Source: Chryseobacterium daecheongense (GTDB lineage: Bacteria; Bacteroidota; Bacteroidia; Flavobacteriales; Weeksellaceae). From it: 64,000 bases of DNA. This document shows, piece by piece, positions 24,906-33,088 of the stretch (its first letter is position 1; each line of letters starts with the position of its first letter). Position numbers and translations under genes: made by a program. The stretch covers positions 3,100,001 to 3,164,000 of the forward strand of contig CP115858.1 of assembly GCA_027920525.1 (NCBI GenBank), given 5' to 3'. Below the pieces are notes generated by a model. That model searched no databases, was not told the origin of the DNA, and was given only the letters and a program-made list of their open reading frames with translations.

Positions 24906-25754
24906 ATGGATATAAACAAAATTAAAATGTTGACATTAAGAGCATTAATGTCAGAAGAGTTTCTTATGCATTCCTTAGTTCTAAAAGGAGGGAATGCTTT
25001 ACAACTTGCATATGAAATAACAAACAGAGGATCTATAGATATTGATTTTTCAGTAGAAAGAGAATTTACAGAAGAAGAAATAAAGAAAATGCCTATAGTA
25101 TTAGATATGATACTTGATAGAGTATTTCGTAAAGAAAACTTAAAAGCGTTCGATATTAAATTTGAATTAAAGCCAAAGAACAATGTTATTCCTGAATGGA
25201 AAGGTTATATCATATTATTTAAGCTTATTGAGCTAGATAAATTTATTGAATTTGGGGATGATATCGATAGCATTAGGAGAAATGCTATTTCTGTTCATGA
25301 TAATAGTTCCACACAATATTCGGTGGATATTAGTGCTTATGAATATGTAGAAACAGCAACAACAAAAGAGGTTGAAGGTATTCTTTTAAGAGTTTATACT
25401 TTGGAAATGATTCTCCTGGAAAAGATTAGAGCATTGTGTCAAACTATGCCTGAATATAAAGAAATTGTACCTAGTGCCAAAGAAAAACAAAGAGCTAGAG
25501 ATGTATATGATATATATACTATATATAGTCAAGCAGAATTAAATTTAGAAGAAGATATTCTGAGGGAAATTTTCAAAGCGAAGCAAGTACCTTTATCATT
25601 AATTAATAAATTGGAAAGTTTAAGAGAACATAACAGAGATGACTGGAATAGAGTTATACAGACTGTTTCTGCGGATGAAGAATTAAAAGAGTATGATTAT
25701 TATTTTGACGAGTTATTAAAAATAGCCAGTCAATTTAAAGACCTTTCGGAATAA
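24906..25754 (+). CDS. AbiEii-type nucleotidyltransferase toxin
   Basis: 282 aa. DUF1814/AbiEii family: nucleotide-binding loop VLKGGNALQLAYE near residue 22 followed by GSIDIDFSVE with the metal-binding acidic pair, and the C-terminal RALCQTMPEY...RARDVYDIY helix with conserved Lys, Arg and Asp. Family toxins such as MenT and AbiEii transfer nucleotides and stop growth during phage infection. The gene is convergent with its apparent antitoxin and overlaps it by 20 bp, unlike the usual AbiEi-AbiEii operon. The 175 bases before it have no clear promoter. Confidence 0.9.
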   Translation: MDINKIKMLTLRALMSEEFLMHSLVLKGGNALQLAYEITNRGSIDIDFSVEREFTEEEIKKMPIVLDMILDRVFRKENLKAFDIKFELKPKNNVIPEWKGYIILFKLIELDKFIEFGDDIDSIRRNAISVHDNSSTQYSVDISAYEYVETATTKEVEGILLRVYTLEMILLEKIRALCQTMPEYKEIVPSAKEKQRARDVYDIYTIYSQAELNLEEDILREIFKAKQVPLSLINKLESLREHNRDDWNRVIQTVSADEELKEYDYYFDELLKIASQFKDLSE

Positions 25755-26589
25755 ATAGCTTCCACTTGCTATTATAATCTTTGTGCAGGATATTATATGT
25801 TAAATAAAAGTCAATGTCTGAATCCATATTAAGAAATGGTTCATAGTCTTTTTCATTATATCCTGCTTTTTCCAAATAAAAGCCGATGACTTTATGATAT
25901 GGATAAGTAAAATCCATTTCTACATAATAATCAAATAATTTCTGTGTATCTAATTTATCTTTAGCTTCTTCAAAAGATTGGAGAACTTGAGTAATCCCAC
26001 CAGCATAGAAAGGTCTTACAGAAACATCGATTAATGTTCTTTCGATATTTGATACTAAATATTTGTTTCTAAAAGGTTCTATTCCTAAGAGATTATGGTT
26101 TTGACCATTAATGAAATTAATTGTAAACCCTTTATATTTTCTTTTATCCTGAGTTATTCTGGGAGTCTTACTAAAGGCGATGTCAACATTTTCTTGAATT
26201 AAGAATGTGTCATTTTGATGACGTAACCCTTTTCTCTCCCAAGTTAGATATACCTGCTTAGGAAGTTGTATTGTTAAGTTATGTATCGCTAATGCAGAGT
26301 AGTGGCTAAAAAAAGCAGATCTAGATCGAGTTGATGCAATATCATATTGATCAATTTTACTATCTTTTAGATAATAGAATTCAGAATTTGATTGACCTTG
26401 AAGTCTATTTTGAACTATATAATGTTCAAGAAGAAATTCTTTAATTTTTTTTCTTGAAGCACTTTTAATTCCTTTAATTTGTTTAATTGATGAAACTAAT
26501 CTTTCAAATTCTTCTGTTGTAAGCACTTTATAATCATTTTCTTCTAAAGCATCTTCAATTTCAACAGTATATTTTTCGAATTTAGCCAT
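25735..26589 (-). CDS. AbiEi-type antitoxin/transcriptional regulator
   Basis: 284 aa from MAKFEKYTVEIE. The frame opens 11 codons earlier (to 26622), but those codons consist of the palindromic operator, so the internal ATG is chosen. N-terminal residues about 20-75 resemble a winged helix; then SRSAFFSHYSALAIHNLTIQ and FINGQNHNLLGIEPFRNKYL...SNIERTLIDV are typical of the AbiEi C-terminal antitoxin domain. AbiEi proteins repress their own promoter through inverted repeats, matching the operator modules just upstream. Tail overlaps abiEii by 20 bp. Confidence 0.85.
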   Translation of the reverse strand: MAKFEKYTVEIEDALEENDYKVLTTEEFERLVSSIKQIKGIKSASRKKIKEFLLEHYIVQNRLQGQSNSEFYYLKDSKIDQYDIASTRSRSAFFSHYSALAIHNLTIQLPKQVYLTWERKGLRHQNDTFLIQENVDIAFSKTPRITQDKRKYKGFTINFINGQNHNLLGIEPFRNKYLVSNIERTLIDVSVRPFYAGGITQVLQSFEEAKDKLDTQKLFDYYVEMDFTYPYHKVIGFYLEKAGYNEKDYEPFLNMDSDIDFYLTYNILHKDYNSKWKLFIPKGL

Positions 26590-26601
26590 ATATTTAATTA
26601 T

Positions 26602-26664
26602 ATAATAATTGCATATATGCAATTATTATGGGGCAAAGTTAGTTATTTTTTTTGACAAAGTCAA
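26602..26664 (-). promoter_or_regulatory. Promoter-operator module A (drives abiEi)
   Basis: Minus strand: TTG (26662-26664), 20 nt, TAACTTTG (26634-26641), then after 4 nt a perfect 28-bp palindrome (26602-26629) centred on GCATATATGC, at the expected transcription start. The abiEi ATG is 12 nt further. Confidence 0.85.
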
Positions 26665-26677
26665 ATTTATTTCTGTT

Positions 26678-26747
26678 TAAGTAATTAATTGCATATATGC
26701 AATTAATTACTTACTGTGAAGGTACGAATTTTTATTTAAAAAGTCAA
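26678..26747 (-). promoter_or_regulatory. Promoter-operator module B (divergent copy)
   Basis: A longer 36-bp perfect palindrome (26678-26713) with the same GCATATATGC centre. Its promoter is degenerate: TTG (26745-26747), 20 nt, TACCTTCA (26717-26724). Confidence 0.7.
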
Positions 26748-26798
26748 TAATGATATGAATAGCAATTAGGAAAAGAGAGAAAATTAGTTTTTGTAATA

Positions 26799-26861
26799 AT
26801 AATAATTGCATATATGCAATTATTATGAAGCAAAGTTACATTTTTTTTTCGACAAAGTCAA
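26799..26861 (-). promoter_or_regulatory. Promoter-operator module C
   Basis: 28-bp palindrome (26799-26826), 4-nt gap, TAACTTTG (26831-26838), 20 nt, TTG (26859-26861); the same layout as module A. Confidence 0.8.
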
Positions 26862-26924
26862 TGATTATGAGTGAAAAACAAAAAAAAAGACATTATTTAA
26901 CCTTTAAAAATTAATTTCTCTATT

Positions 26925-26987
26925 ATACTAATTGCATATATGCAATTAGTATGATGCAAAGTTAAAGTTTTTTTTTGACAAAGTCAA
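26925..26987 (-). promoter_or_regulatory. Promoter-operator module D
   Basis: 28-bp palindrome (26925-26952), 4-nt gap, TAACTTTG (26957-26964), 20 nt, TTG (26985-26987). One arm base differs from A and C but the opposite arm changes with it, so the symmetry is kept. Confidence 0.8.
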
Positions 26988-27025
26988 TAGTATTATATGA
27001 TAATATTTTTATTAAAGACAATTTT

Positions 27026-27056
27026 TTTGAATGGCTCAATTTTTTTGATATTTTTA
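27026..27056 (+). promoter_or_regulatory. Possible promoter for the TnsE-like gene
   Basis: TTTG (27026-27029), 19 nt, TATTTTTA (27049-27056), differing from consensus at the last base, 24 nt before an ATG at 27081. Confidence 0.4.
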
Positions 27057-27080
27057 TCATTACCTATTGTAATTCACAAG

Positions 27081-28805
27081 ATGTTACCAAAAATTGCACA
27101 AAGACTTCCTAAAAAGCTCAGGCTTCCTGATTGGGTATATGAAGAAGCCGATAAAGTAGACTTTAAAAATAAATTTTGGTTTATTTCATGGCTTGGCAGA
27201 AGCTATTATATTAATGATGTTATTTATAGAGAGGTTTATATTACGTTATGTAATAATACTTATTTTAAGTTTCAAAAAAATTTGAAAACATTCTGTATCC
27301 CTTTTAGAGAAGAATATACAATTAGGCATAGACAAGGTAATTATTATGAATACTTAGGAGATTTTCTACAATCAGCTCATAATCATGAAAAGATTAATAT
27401 TGTAAAAGATATTCTTATTAATCGAATACATAATGGAACAATACTAAATATTGAGAATACACTAGGAAACGGAAAAACATTTTACCCATTGCTTAATTCC
27501 CGGCTTTACGGAGATGTACCATGTTATCAGGTTGATATAGAGAATTTGAAATTTATAATACCGTTTAACGTAATACAGGCTTATTTTTACTCGTTATCCT
27601 CTTTAACTCTTTATTATTTAATATATGGAGTTTTTATTCCGGGTATAGTAAAACCATATGAATTTGATGATTATGCAGTTGTTGCTTATAGGTCATCACT
27701 CATCAATAAACCAGAGGCAAGAATATTAGGCAAATTTTACTTCTTGAACAAAGGTGATATTAAAAGGCTGTATAATATAAGACGAAGCTTTTTAAAGGAA
27801 TTGTTTGATAAACAGAGAAATAATAAGGATTTAAAGTCTTACATACTTTACTCATTGCCCTTTGAAAAAGATGCTATAATAAAAATGGATCTTCATTATC
27901 ATCCCGTTGATAAGGATGGTGTAATTAATATGGTTTATGCTATTGACAATGTATCATTACCTTCCGGTGAAGCATTGTTTGAGGTTGAGAATTTTATCTT
28001 AGATGATCAAGATGCAGCTTTGAAAATTGAAGATGAGAATGCAAATGAAATAATTCAAGGAACAAGCGTGGGATATAATCATAATAATAATGGAGAACTT
28101 GTAGCAGATACACTTTATACAAATAATGAAGCTATTCTGGATGTTATTGTTAATGATGAAGGACCTAAGTTTTTGGAATCTCCAAATATTACAGACGCTA
28201 TACCAACAGTTATTAAAAATAATACAAGCTTTGAAAATAGTTTTATTAAACATATCAGAGATTATGATGAACTAACATCTAATCATAGTAATGATAGTGA
28301 CACAGGTCTTGTAAATTTGATTTCTGGTATTTCTGAGAATTCTGATTACATGCGTATTATCTTATCAGCTTTTGATCTTTTAGAAAAAGATAAAGATTTT
28401 GCTTGTGATTATATTTATTTGAAAAGACAAGGTAATAGCGTTTTTTCTTATGATCCATTAAATTTTACAAAAAATGGTTCCATTGTCTTTTTTAGAATTG
28501 AATATCAATATCAACAATATTGTATTATAGCAAGTAATAACGAATCAAAGAGGATAGGAATTATAAAATATATTGGGGAAGGTGGTTTTGACTCAGAACA
28601 TGATGAAGGGTTAAAAAATGGAATAATAAAAGTAAGAAGAGACCATAAATCTAATTGGTCATTACTAAAAACATCAAAATTAAAACTCTACAATTTTATG
28701 GTTGTAGATTCGCTTAATAAAATTAAAAGAGAAACTTTTGAAGATAGTGTGGAAAGCCTTTATAATCGAATAGCTAAAGGGATTAAAGATCTAACAGGGA
28801 AATAA
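27081..28805 (+). CDS. Divergent TnsE-like transposition protein (tentative)
   Basis: 574 aa from the ATG at 27081; the frame opens at 26997, but the extra 28 codons are an AT-rich pseudo-membrane segment overlapping a promoter. Against Tn7 TnsE recalled from memory the layout agrees: an N-terminal WFISWLGRSY...YREVYITL segment like the TnsE opening, a KFIIPFNVIQAYFYSLSSL helix like HIPQLELARSLFL, an acidic low-complexity middle, and a C-terminal AFDLLEKDKDFACDYIYL block like AAFDELL...FACRVLF. TnsE directs Tn7 to replicating or conjugating DNA. Similarity is weak and hand-made. The gene converges on tniQ with a 23-bp overlap instead of following it. Confidence 0.5.
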   Translation: MLPKIAQRLPKKLRLPDWVYEEADKVDFKNKFWFISWLGRSYYINDVIYREVYITLCNNTYFKFQKNLKTFCIPFREEYTIRHRQGNYYEYLGDFLQSAHNHEKINIVKDILINRIHNGTILNIENTLGNGKTFYPLLNSRLYGDVPCYQVDIENLKFIIPFNVIQAYFYSLSSLTLYYLIYGVFIPGIVKPYEFDDYAVVAYRSSLINKPEARILGKFYFLNKGDIKRLYNIRRSFLKELFDKQRNNKDLKSYILYSLPFEKDAIIKMDLHYHPVDKDGVINMVYAIDNVSLPSGEALFEVENFILDDQDAALKIEDENANEIIQGTSVGYNHNNNGELVADTLYTNNEAILDVIVNDEGPKFLESPNITDAIPTVIKNNTSFENSFIKHIRDYDELTSNHSNDSDTGLVNLISGISENSDYMRIILSAFDLLEKDKDFACDYIYLKRQGNSVFSYDPLNFTKNGSIVFFRIEYQYQQYCIIASNNESKRIGIIKYIGEGGFDSEHDEGLKNGIIKVRRDHKSNWSLLKTSKLKLYNFMVVDSLNKIKRETFEDSVESLYNRIAKGIKDLTGK

Positions 28806-29769
28806 GCCAATAGTCTATATCTTTATTGTAAATATTAAGATATGATTTAGTCAAGTTAAGATCCTTTGGTAAATTTTTAGCTATAGTAAAATCTTTTATG
28901 AATTTATAAATAATAGGAAGAGTTTCCTTCCTTTCTTGTAAGGTCCAAAAGCCAGTTTCCTCTTTTATCGGGAGGGAATTAAAATTATATGTATTTGCTA
29001 AAAGAATATTTAATTTCTGATTAAACTTATTTTTTCTGGTACCTCTAGCTGTTCTACATAATAATATAAGCCCATTAATGAATGAAAATGAATAGTTTGT
29101 ATAATAATTAAACCCCTTATCCAAAGTCGAATTTATAAAACTTTGATATTCCATTTCTAAAGGTGTAGCCTTTTGAGGGGCAAAATTAGATAAATCCATT
29201 TTACAATACCAACATAGTGAAAATATAAAGGAAAGGTCCGGAATAGATTGATTTCCGCTACTATAAATAAGATGGTAAGAGATTGGCTTTTGACAATTAG
29301 GACATCTGTCAATTAATGATGATTGACATTTGGTACAAACGATGGTGGAAAATAATCGCCATTCTTTTTTATAATAAGGATTTGTAGATAAACATTTGGG
29401 GCAACACATAGTACCAAATCTTTTTCGCTTTCTATTGTTTAATCCTAAACTTAAAATATGGCTTTTTCTATTTGAATAATTATTAAAATAAACATCATTA
29501 TATGAAGTGAGAAATAATCTATCAATTTCTTTGCTAGATAGTGGAGTATGATTTAATAAAAAATTGACAACATAGTCCGGTTTAAGGTAGTCGATATCTC
29601 TTCCAAAAATTGGTGCATTATGACCAAAATTATGCTTTATAAAGGTTAATGGTTTTACGCAATGATTAATGGCTAATCGACAATACCATGAGCTAAATAG
29701 TTCGTCAGTTTCAGGATTAATATATGCAGGAAATATATTCTTTTTGAATTTTTTAATGTAAACCATCAA
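28783..29769 (-). CDS. tniQ: TniQ/TnsD-family target selector
   Basis: 328 aa. N-terminal TniQ segment (INPETDELFSSWYCRLAI...FIKHNFGH) and a zinc-ribbon cluster of CxxC pairs at about 125-200: CCPKC, CTKC, CPNC and CWYC. TniQ/TnsD proteins bind the attachment site and recruit TnsC; with the insertion in comM, this is the likely reader of the comM site, which is inference. It is short compared with Tn7 TnsD (about 508 aa), so the C-terminal DNA-binding part is reduced. Overlaps the tnsC stop by four bases. Confidence 0.9.
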   Translation of the reverse strand: MMVYIKKFKKNIFPAYINPETDELFSSWYCRLAINHCVKPLTFIKHNFGHNAPIFGRDIDYLKPDYVVNFLLNHTPLSSKEIDRLFLTSYNDVYFNNYSNRKSHILSLGLNNRKRKRFGTMCCPKCLSTNPYYKKEWRLFSTIVCTKCQSSLIDRCPNCQKPISYHLIYSSGNQSIPDLSFIFSLCWYCKMDLSNFAPQKATPLEMEYQSFINSTLDKGFNYYTNYSFSFINGLILLCRTARGTRKNKFNQKLNILLANTYNFNSLPIKEETGFWTLQERKETLPIIYKFIKDFTIAKNLPKDLNLTKSYLNIYNKDIDYWLISLLDL

Positions 29770-30650
29770 ACAAAATATCTTTTTTTTCTGTCTTGAGGTG
29801 AAATATAATCAATATTCAGTATTATCTCTTTAGTTATTTTTTCTTCTCCACTTTTAATAGCTTCAATACTACAAAGTTCAAGTATTCTTGCAACTTCTCC
29901 AATCAGACCATCACTCATTACAAGAAGTTTCATTGTCATCGAATTTTCTGTGAGCATTGATTCCTTTTTTAATGGAATTAGAGCTTCAAAACTTGCTAAG
30001 AGACGCTTAAATTCCATATCATTAGACCACTTGGGTAAAACTCTTGGTTCAAAGCGATTTGCTAATTGATGATCACTTTGTATGACATTGAAAGCAAGCA
30101 TTGTTCCTGCACATATAATGGGTATCTGTAAGTCATTTGATAAATGCTTAATAACATTTAAAAATTTTCTTTGTTTTGTTGGTGTACCTGCTAATACATG
30201 ATGAATCTCATCTATTATCAATGCCTTTGTTTGCAATTCTGTTAACATCTTTTTTACACGTAAATATCTTAAATCCAGTTTTTCAGATGTCTTATATGGT
30301 GCAAAAATATGTTCTAAAATTGCATTGTAAAATCTTCTTTCATCGGGTTCTGGTGGTGCTTGAACCATGATTACTGGGTTTATTACGTTCCCAGTTTTTT
30401 CATCATAAGATGCCTCATATCTTTGGTTAAATTTATTAAGAATGGCAGTTTTTCCGTTATTAGATTCTCCTACAAGCAAAATGTTGGTCATTCTAGTGCT
30501 TTTAGGATAAATCAATAGTTCATCCATTCTATTAATAATTTTAGTTGCTTGGCTGTATCCAATCCATTTTGGAAATCTACAAGACGAGATCCTTTCGTGT
30601 TCGGTTGCCCGTTCAACAAATTCTCTAGTATTTTTTGTTAAATGTTTCAT
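29766..30650 (-). CDS. tnsC: TniB/TnsC AAA+ ATPase, transposition regulator
   Basis: 294 aa. Walker A GESNNGKT at 61-68, Walker B ALIIDEIHHVL with Asp-Glu at 147-148, sensor 1 in LQIPIICAGT, and an arginine-rich LANRFEPRVLPKW segment of the TniB family. It forms ATP-dependent filaments or rings on target DNA, linking TniQ to the TnsA-TnsB transposase and giving target immunity. Shorter than Tn7 TnsC (555 aa) and nearer TniB of Tn5053 in size. Overlaps tnsB by 26 bp and tniQ by four. Confidence 0.93.
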   Translation of the reverse strand: MKHLTKNTREFVERATEHERISSCRFPKWIGYSQATKIINRMDELLIYPKSTRMTNILLVGESNNGKTAILNKFNQRYEASYDEKTGNVINPVIMVQAPPEPDERRFYNAILEHIFAPYKTSEKLDLRYLRVKKMLTELQTKALIIDEIHHVLAGTPTKQRKFLNVIKHLSNDLQIPIICAGTMLAFNVIQSDHQLANRFEPRVLPKWSNDMEFKRLLASFEALIPLKKESMLTENSMTMKLLVMSDGLIGEVARILELCSIEAIKSGEEKITKEIILNIDYISPQDRKKRYFV

Positions 30651-32454
30651 CGTCTAAATCTTCAAAGGGTTTAATTATCTCATTATCTTCAGGTATAAAA
30701 TTATTCAAGTCAATTTTTGAGGTATTGTTTTCATTTCTATAGTCAAAGGATTTAGGCTCTCTTCTTTGCCTTTTTGTTTTCAAAACGGACTTATTTTCAA
30801 TATTTGTCAATTCTTTGAATGCTTCAAAAATATTTTCTTCAGTAATTTCCTTATTTCTTTCTTTAACTTTTTTAAGAGAATCTCTATACTCCCATAAAGA
30901 AATAGCTGGATAAGTAGCATTTCTGAATGGAATATCAAAATATTCTTCTGTTACTGGATCTAGAAAATAAATTAAGCTTATATCTCTAGGATCTCTCTTA
31001 AAAATATAACCTTTATTGTTATCTTTTTTATGGATGTATGGTCTTAAAACATCAGCATAATAATATAGATGGTCAATAACTACTCCGTATTCCTGAATAG
31101 AGCGAACAACATAAGGCATAAAATCTAATCTTGTTCTTCTAATATCATTTATTCTAGGAAGGATACCCCGACCGGGTATATTTTCATTACCCATTATCCC
31201 ATCTTCATATTTTTTTAATGGAGAAATTCCAAGTGATGAGTGAGTTCTTGTATGATAGATTTTTGTAATATAGGTTATTAGCCAACGTTCAAGCTCTGAT
31301 AAAGTTAGAGATGAATTTTCTTCACTTTTATAATTTTTCCTTTCTTGTTCATTTGAAAATGTAGTTCCGGGAAGGTTATGTATTTCTGAAGCAAATGTAC
31401 CAAGCAACCGTTCTATATGTCCTCCATAATGTGGTGTTGCAATTGGTCTGTATTTTAAAGATATTCCATAGTTATCACATGCATCCCTTAACATTTTGCC
31501 ATGGAACTCTTTAGCGTTATCTAAATGTAGAGAATCCATTACTCCCCAACACGGCCAATTTGCAGAAACTCCGATTCTCTCTAGCCATAGTTCTTTAGGA
31601 AGAATTGAATTCGAAATACACATTCCAGTACCAATTGCTCCTGGTGGATCATAAGATAGGTAGAGGCCAATAACCATTCTGCTATATATATCTATAGCAA
31701 CTGTAATCCAAGGTCTTTTATAGGCTTTCCTCTCTAATTCATCAACTAATATTATATCTAATAGAGTATGGTCTATTTGTACGATTGATAGAGGAAAGGT
31801 TGCTTCCTCATAATTTGATTTTATAGGTTCATATTTATAACGTGCCTCCTTTATCCCTAATCTTTTTTTTATTTTTTCTTCATCTGATATTCCCTTAATC
31901 CTGCTTCTAATAGTATTGTCATGAGGAGAAGGAATTCCTAAATCATGACATGCTATTTTTACTTCTCTAATGACTTTCGTTATTGATCTCCTATTCTGAT
32001 TTAAATAAACTGAATTTATTTTGTCAGAAATAATTTCTTCCTGTTTATTAGTAAGCCTACTTTTGCCTTGACCTCCAGTTTTTCTCTTTCCAGCAAGAGA
32101 AGCTACAGTTTGGCCATTGTCATAAAATTTTAGCCACCTGTATATTGTAGGAACACTAACATTATTTTCAAAAGCAATACGATTTATCAATGAAAGATCA
32201 CCTCGATTGGAAAGTATGGGCTTTATAATATTAAAGCGGGCTTTAGCCTTTTCCCAATCTTTATCAGTAAGTATTTCCATGGGAATACAGCTTGAATCTG
32301 CGAATGGAGTTATGTCTTTTAAAGATACAGTATGGATTATATTAGAATGAATTTCAGAAATAGAAACTTTAGATGTACTTATTATTTTGATAATAATACA
32401 TTCTTTGTTATCATAAATGACCTTTTCACCCTTTGAAATATATGTTCTATTCAT
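30625..32454 (-). CDS. tnsB: TnsB/TniA DDE transposase
   Basis: 609 aa. N-terminal helix-turn-helix segments (RIAFENNVSVPTIYRWLKFY; SRLTNKQEEIISDKI) for binding the RTGATAA-type end sites, then an integrase-core fold with the triad Asp228 (VQIDHTLLD), Asp312 (LHLDNAKEF) and Glu348 (YGGHIERLLG), Asp-to-Glu spacing 36. A Mu-transposase-like C-terminal beta-barrel (about 445-520) and a charged tail for TnsC contact follow. All three acids are present, so 3'-end cleavage and strand transfer should be intact. Overlaps tnsA by eight bases. Confidence 0.95.
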   Translation of the reverse strand: MNRTYISKGEKVIYDNKECIIIKIISTSKVSISEIHSNIIHTVSLKDITPFADSSCIPMEILTDKDWEKAKARFNIIKPILSNRGDLSLINRIAFENNVSVPTIYRWLKFYDNGQTVASLAGKRKTGGQGKSRLTNKQEEIISDKINSVYLNQNRRSITKVIREVKIACHDLGIPSPHDNTIRSRIKGISDEEKIKKRLGIKEARYKYEPIKSNYEEATFPLSIVQIDHTLLDIILVDELERKAYKRPWITVAIDIYSRMVIGLYLSYDPPGAIGTGMCISNSILPKELWLERIGVSANWPCWGVMDSLHLDNAKEFHGKMLRDACDNYGISLKYRPIATPHYGGHIERLLGTFASEIHNLPGTTFSNEQERKNYKSEENSSLTLSELERWLITYITKIYHTRTHSSLGISPLKKYEDGIMGNENIPGRGILPRINDIRRTRLDFMPYVVRSIQEYGVVIDHLYYYADVLRPYIHKKDNNKGYIFKRDPRDISLIYFLDPVTEEYFDIPFRNATYPAISLWEYRDSLKKVKERNKEITEENIFEAFKELTNIENKSVLKTKRQRREPKSFDYRNENNTSKIDLNNFIPEDNEIIKPFEDLDDETFNKKY

Positions 32455-33088
32455 GTTTATCCCAAATTATAGTTTTGAGCGATAGCTTTTCCTCTTTATT
32501 AAAATTAAGTAAATTACAGTTAATTAAGTACCAAGTAACATAGAGAATTTCTGCTTTTCTTTCAAAAGTTTTTCCAACTTCTTCTAATAATTGACTGACA
32601 GTCAGTTTTTTGAATTTATCGACTATTGTAAATATTGTCTGAATATCCATATCATTAATAAACCTTCCTTTGTGGTAGTAATTACTTAAAAATTTATAAT
32701 TAAAAAGAAGATTTGAGTCTATGTCTCTATAATGTAGCATGCTAAATTTGATCGTATTTTTTCGAAGTGTTTTTTCAATTTCTAAAAGCTCTGAAGCTTC
32801 TTTAGTGCCAACATTTAATATGATTAATTCTTCTTTATCATTTTTATATTTTACATAATAATCAGGAACAAATTCTTTAATTATATTTTTAAAGAAATAG
32901 TTAACCTTGAAGGGCTGTTCACAATAACTTATGATATTATCATCTTTTTCTAAAATGTGCATGTAATCTTTTACTATTTGATGAGTTACTTTCTTTTCAG
33001 AGGTTTTCTGAATAATGAGCGAGTCTGTATTTATAAGATATTTTGTTAAATCAATCTCATAAGTCTTTTTTGAACTTATTATCACCAT
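32447..33088 (-). CDS. tnsA: TnsA-family protein with degenerate endonuclease site
   Basis: 213 aa. Residues about 30-125 fit the TnsA nuclease fold: YCEQPFKVNYF, then FVPDYYVKY, then LIILNVGTK, and residues 140-213 are a C-terminal winged-helix-like region (KLTVSQLLEEVGKTFERKAE) that contacts TnsC in Tn7. Aligned by hand to Tn7 TnsA from memory, Asp114 is kept (Asp76), but Glu63 falls on Ile38, Gln130 on Asn92 and Lys132 on Gly94; Lys96 is two residues off. It would then be unable to cut the 5' ends. Identity as TnsA rests on fold pattern plus position before tnsB. Its ATG is beside an end-binding site. Confidence 0.82.
   Translation of the reverse strand: MVIISSKKTYEIDLTKYLINTDSLIIQKTSEKKVTHQIVKDYMHILEKDDNIISYCEQPFKVNYFFKNIIKEFVPDYYVKYKNDKEELIILNVGTKEASELLEIEKTLRKNTIKFSMLHYRDIDSNLLFNYKFLSNYYHKGRFINDMDIQTIFTIVDKFKKLTVSQLLEEVGKTFERKAEILYVTWYLINCNLLNFNKEEKLSLKTIIWDKHE

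Noticed and set aside
26602..26987. Regularly repeated palindromes looking like a short CRISPR array
   Set aside because: Only four copies, spacing is uneven (80-126 bp), each unit carries a promoter beside it, and no cas gene is present.
26997..27080. N-terminal membrane segment of the TnsE-like protein
   Set aside because: The hydrophobic 28 codons come from AT-rich DNA that overlaps a plausible promoter; the ATG at 27081 explains the gene better.
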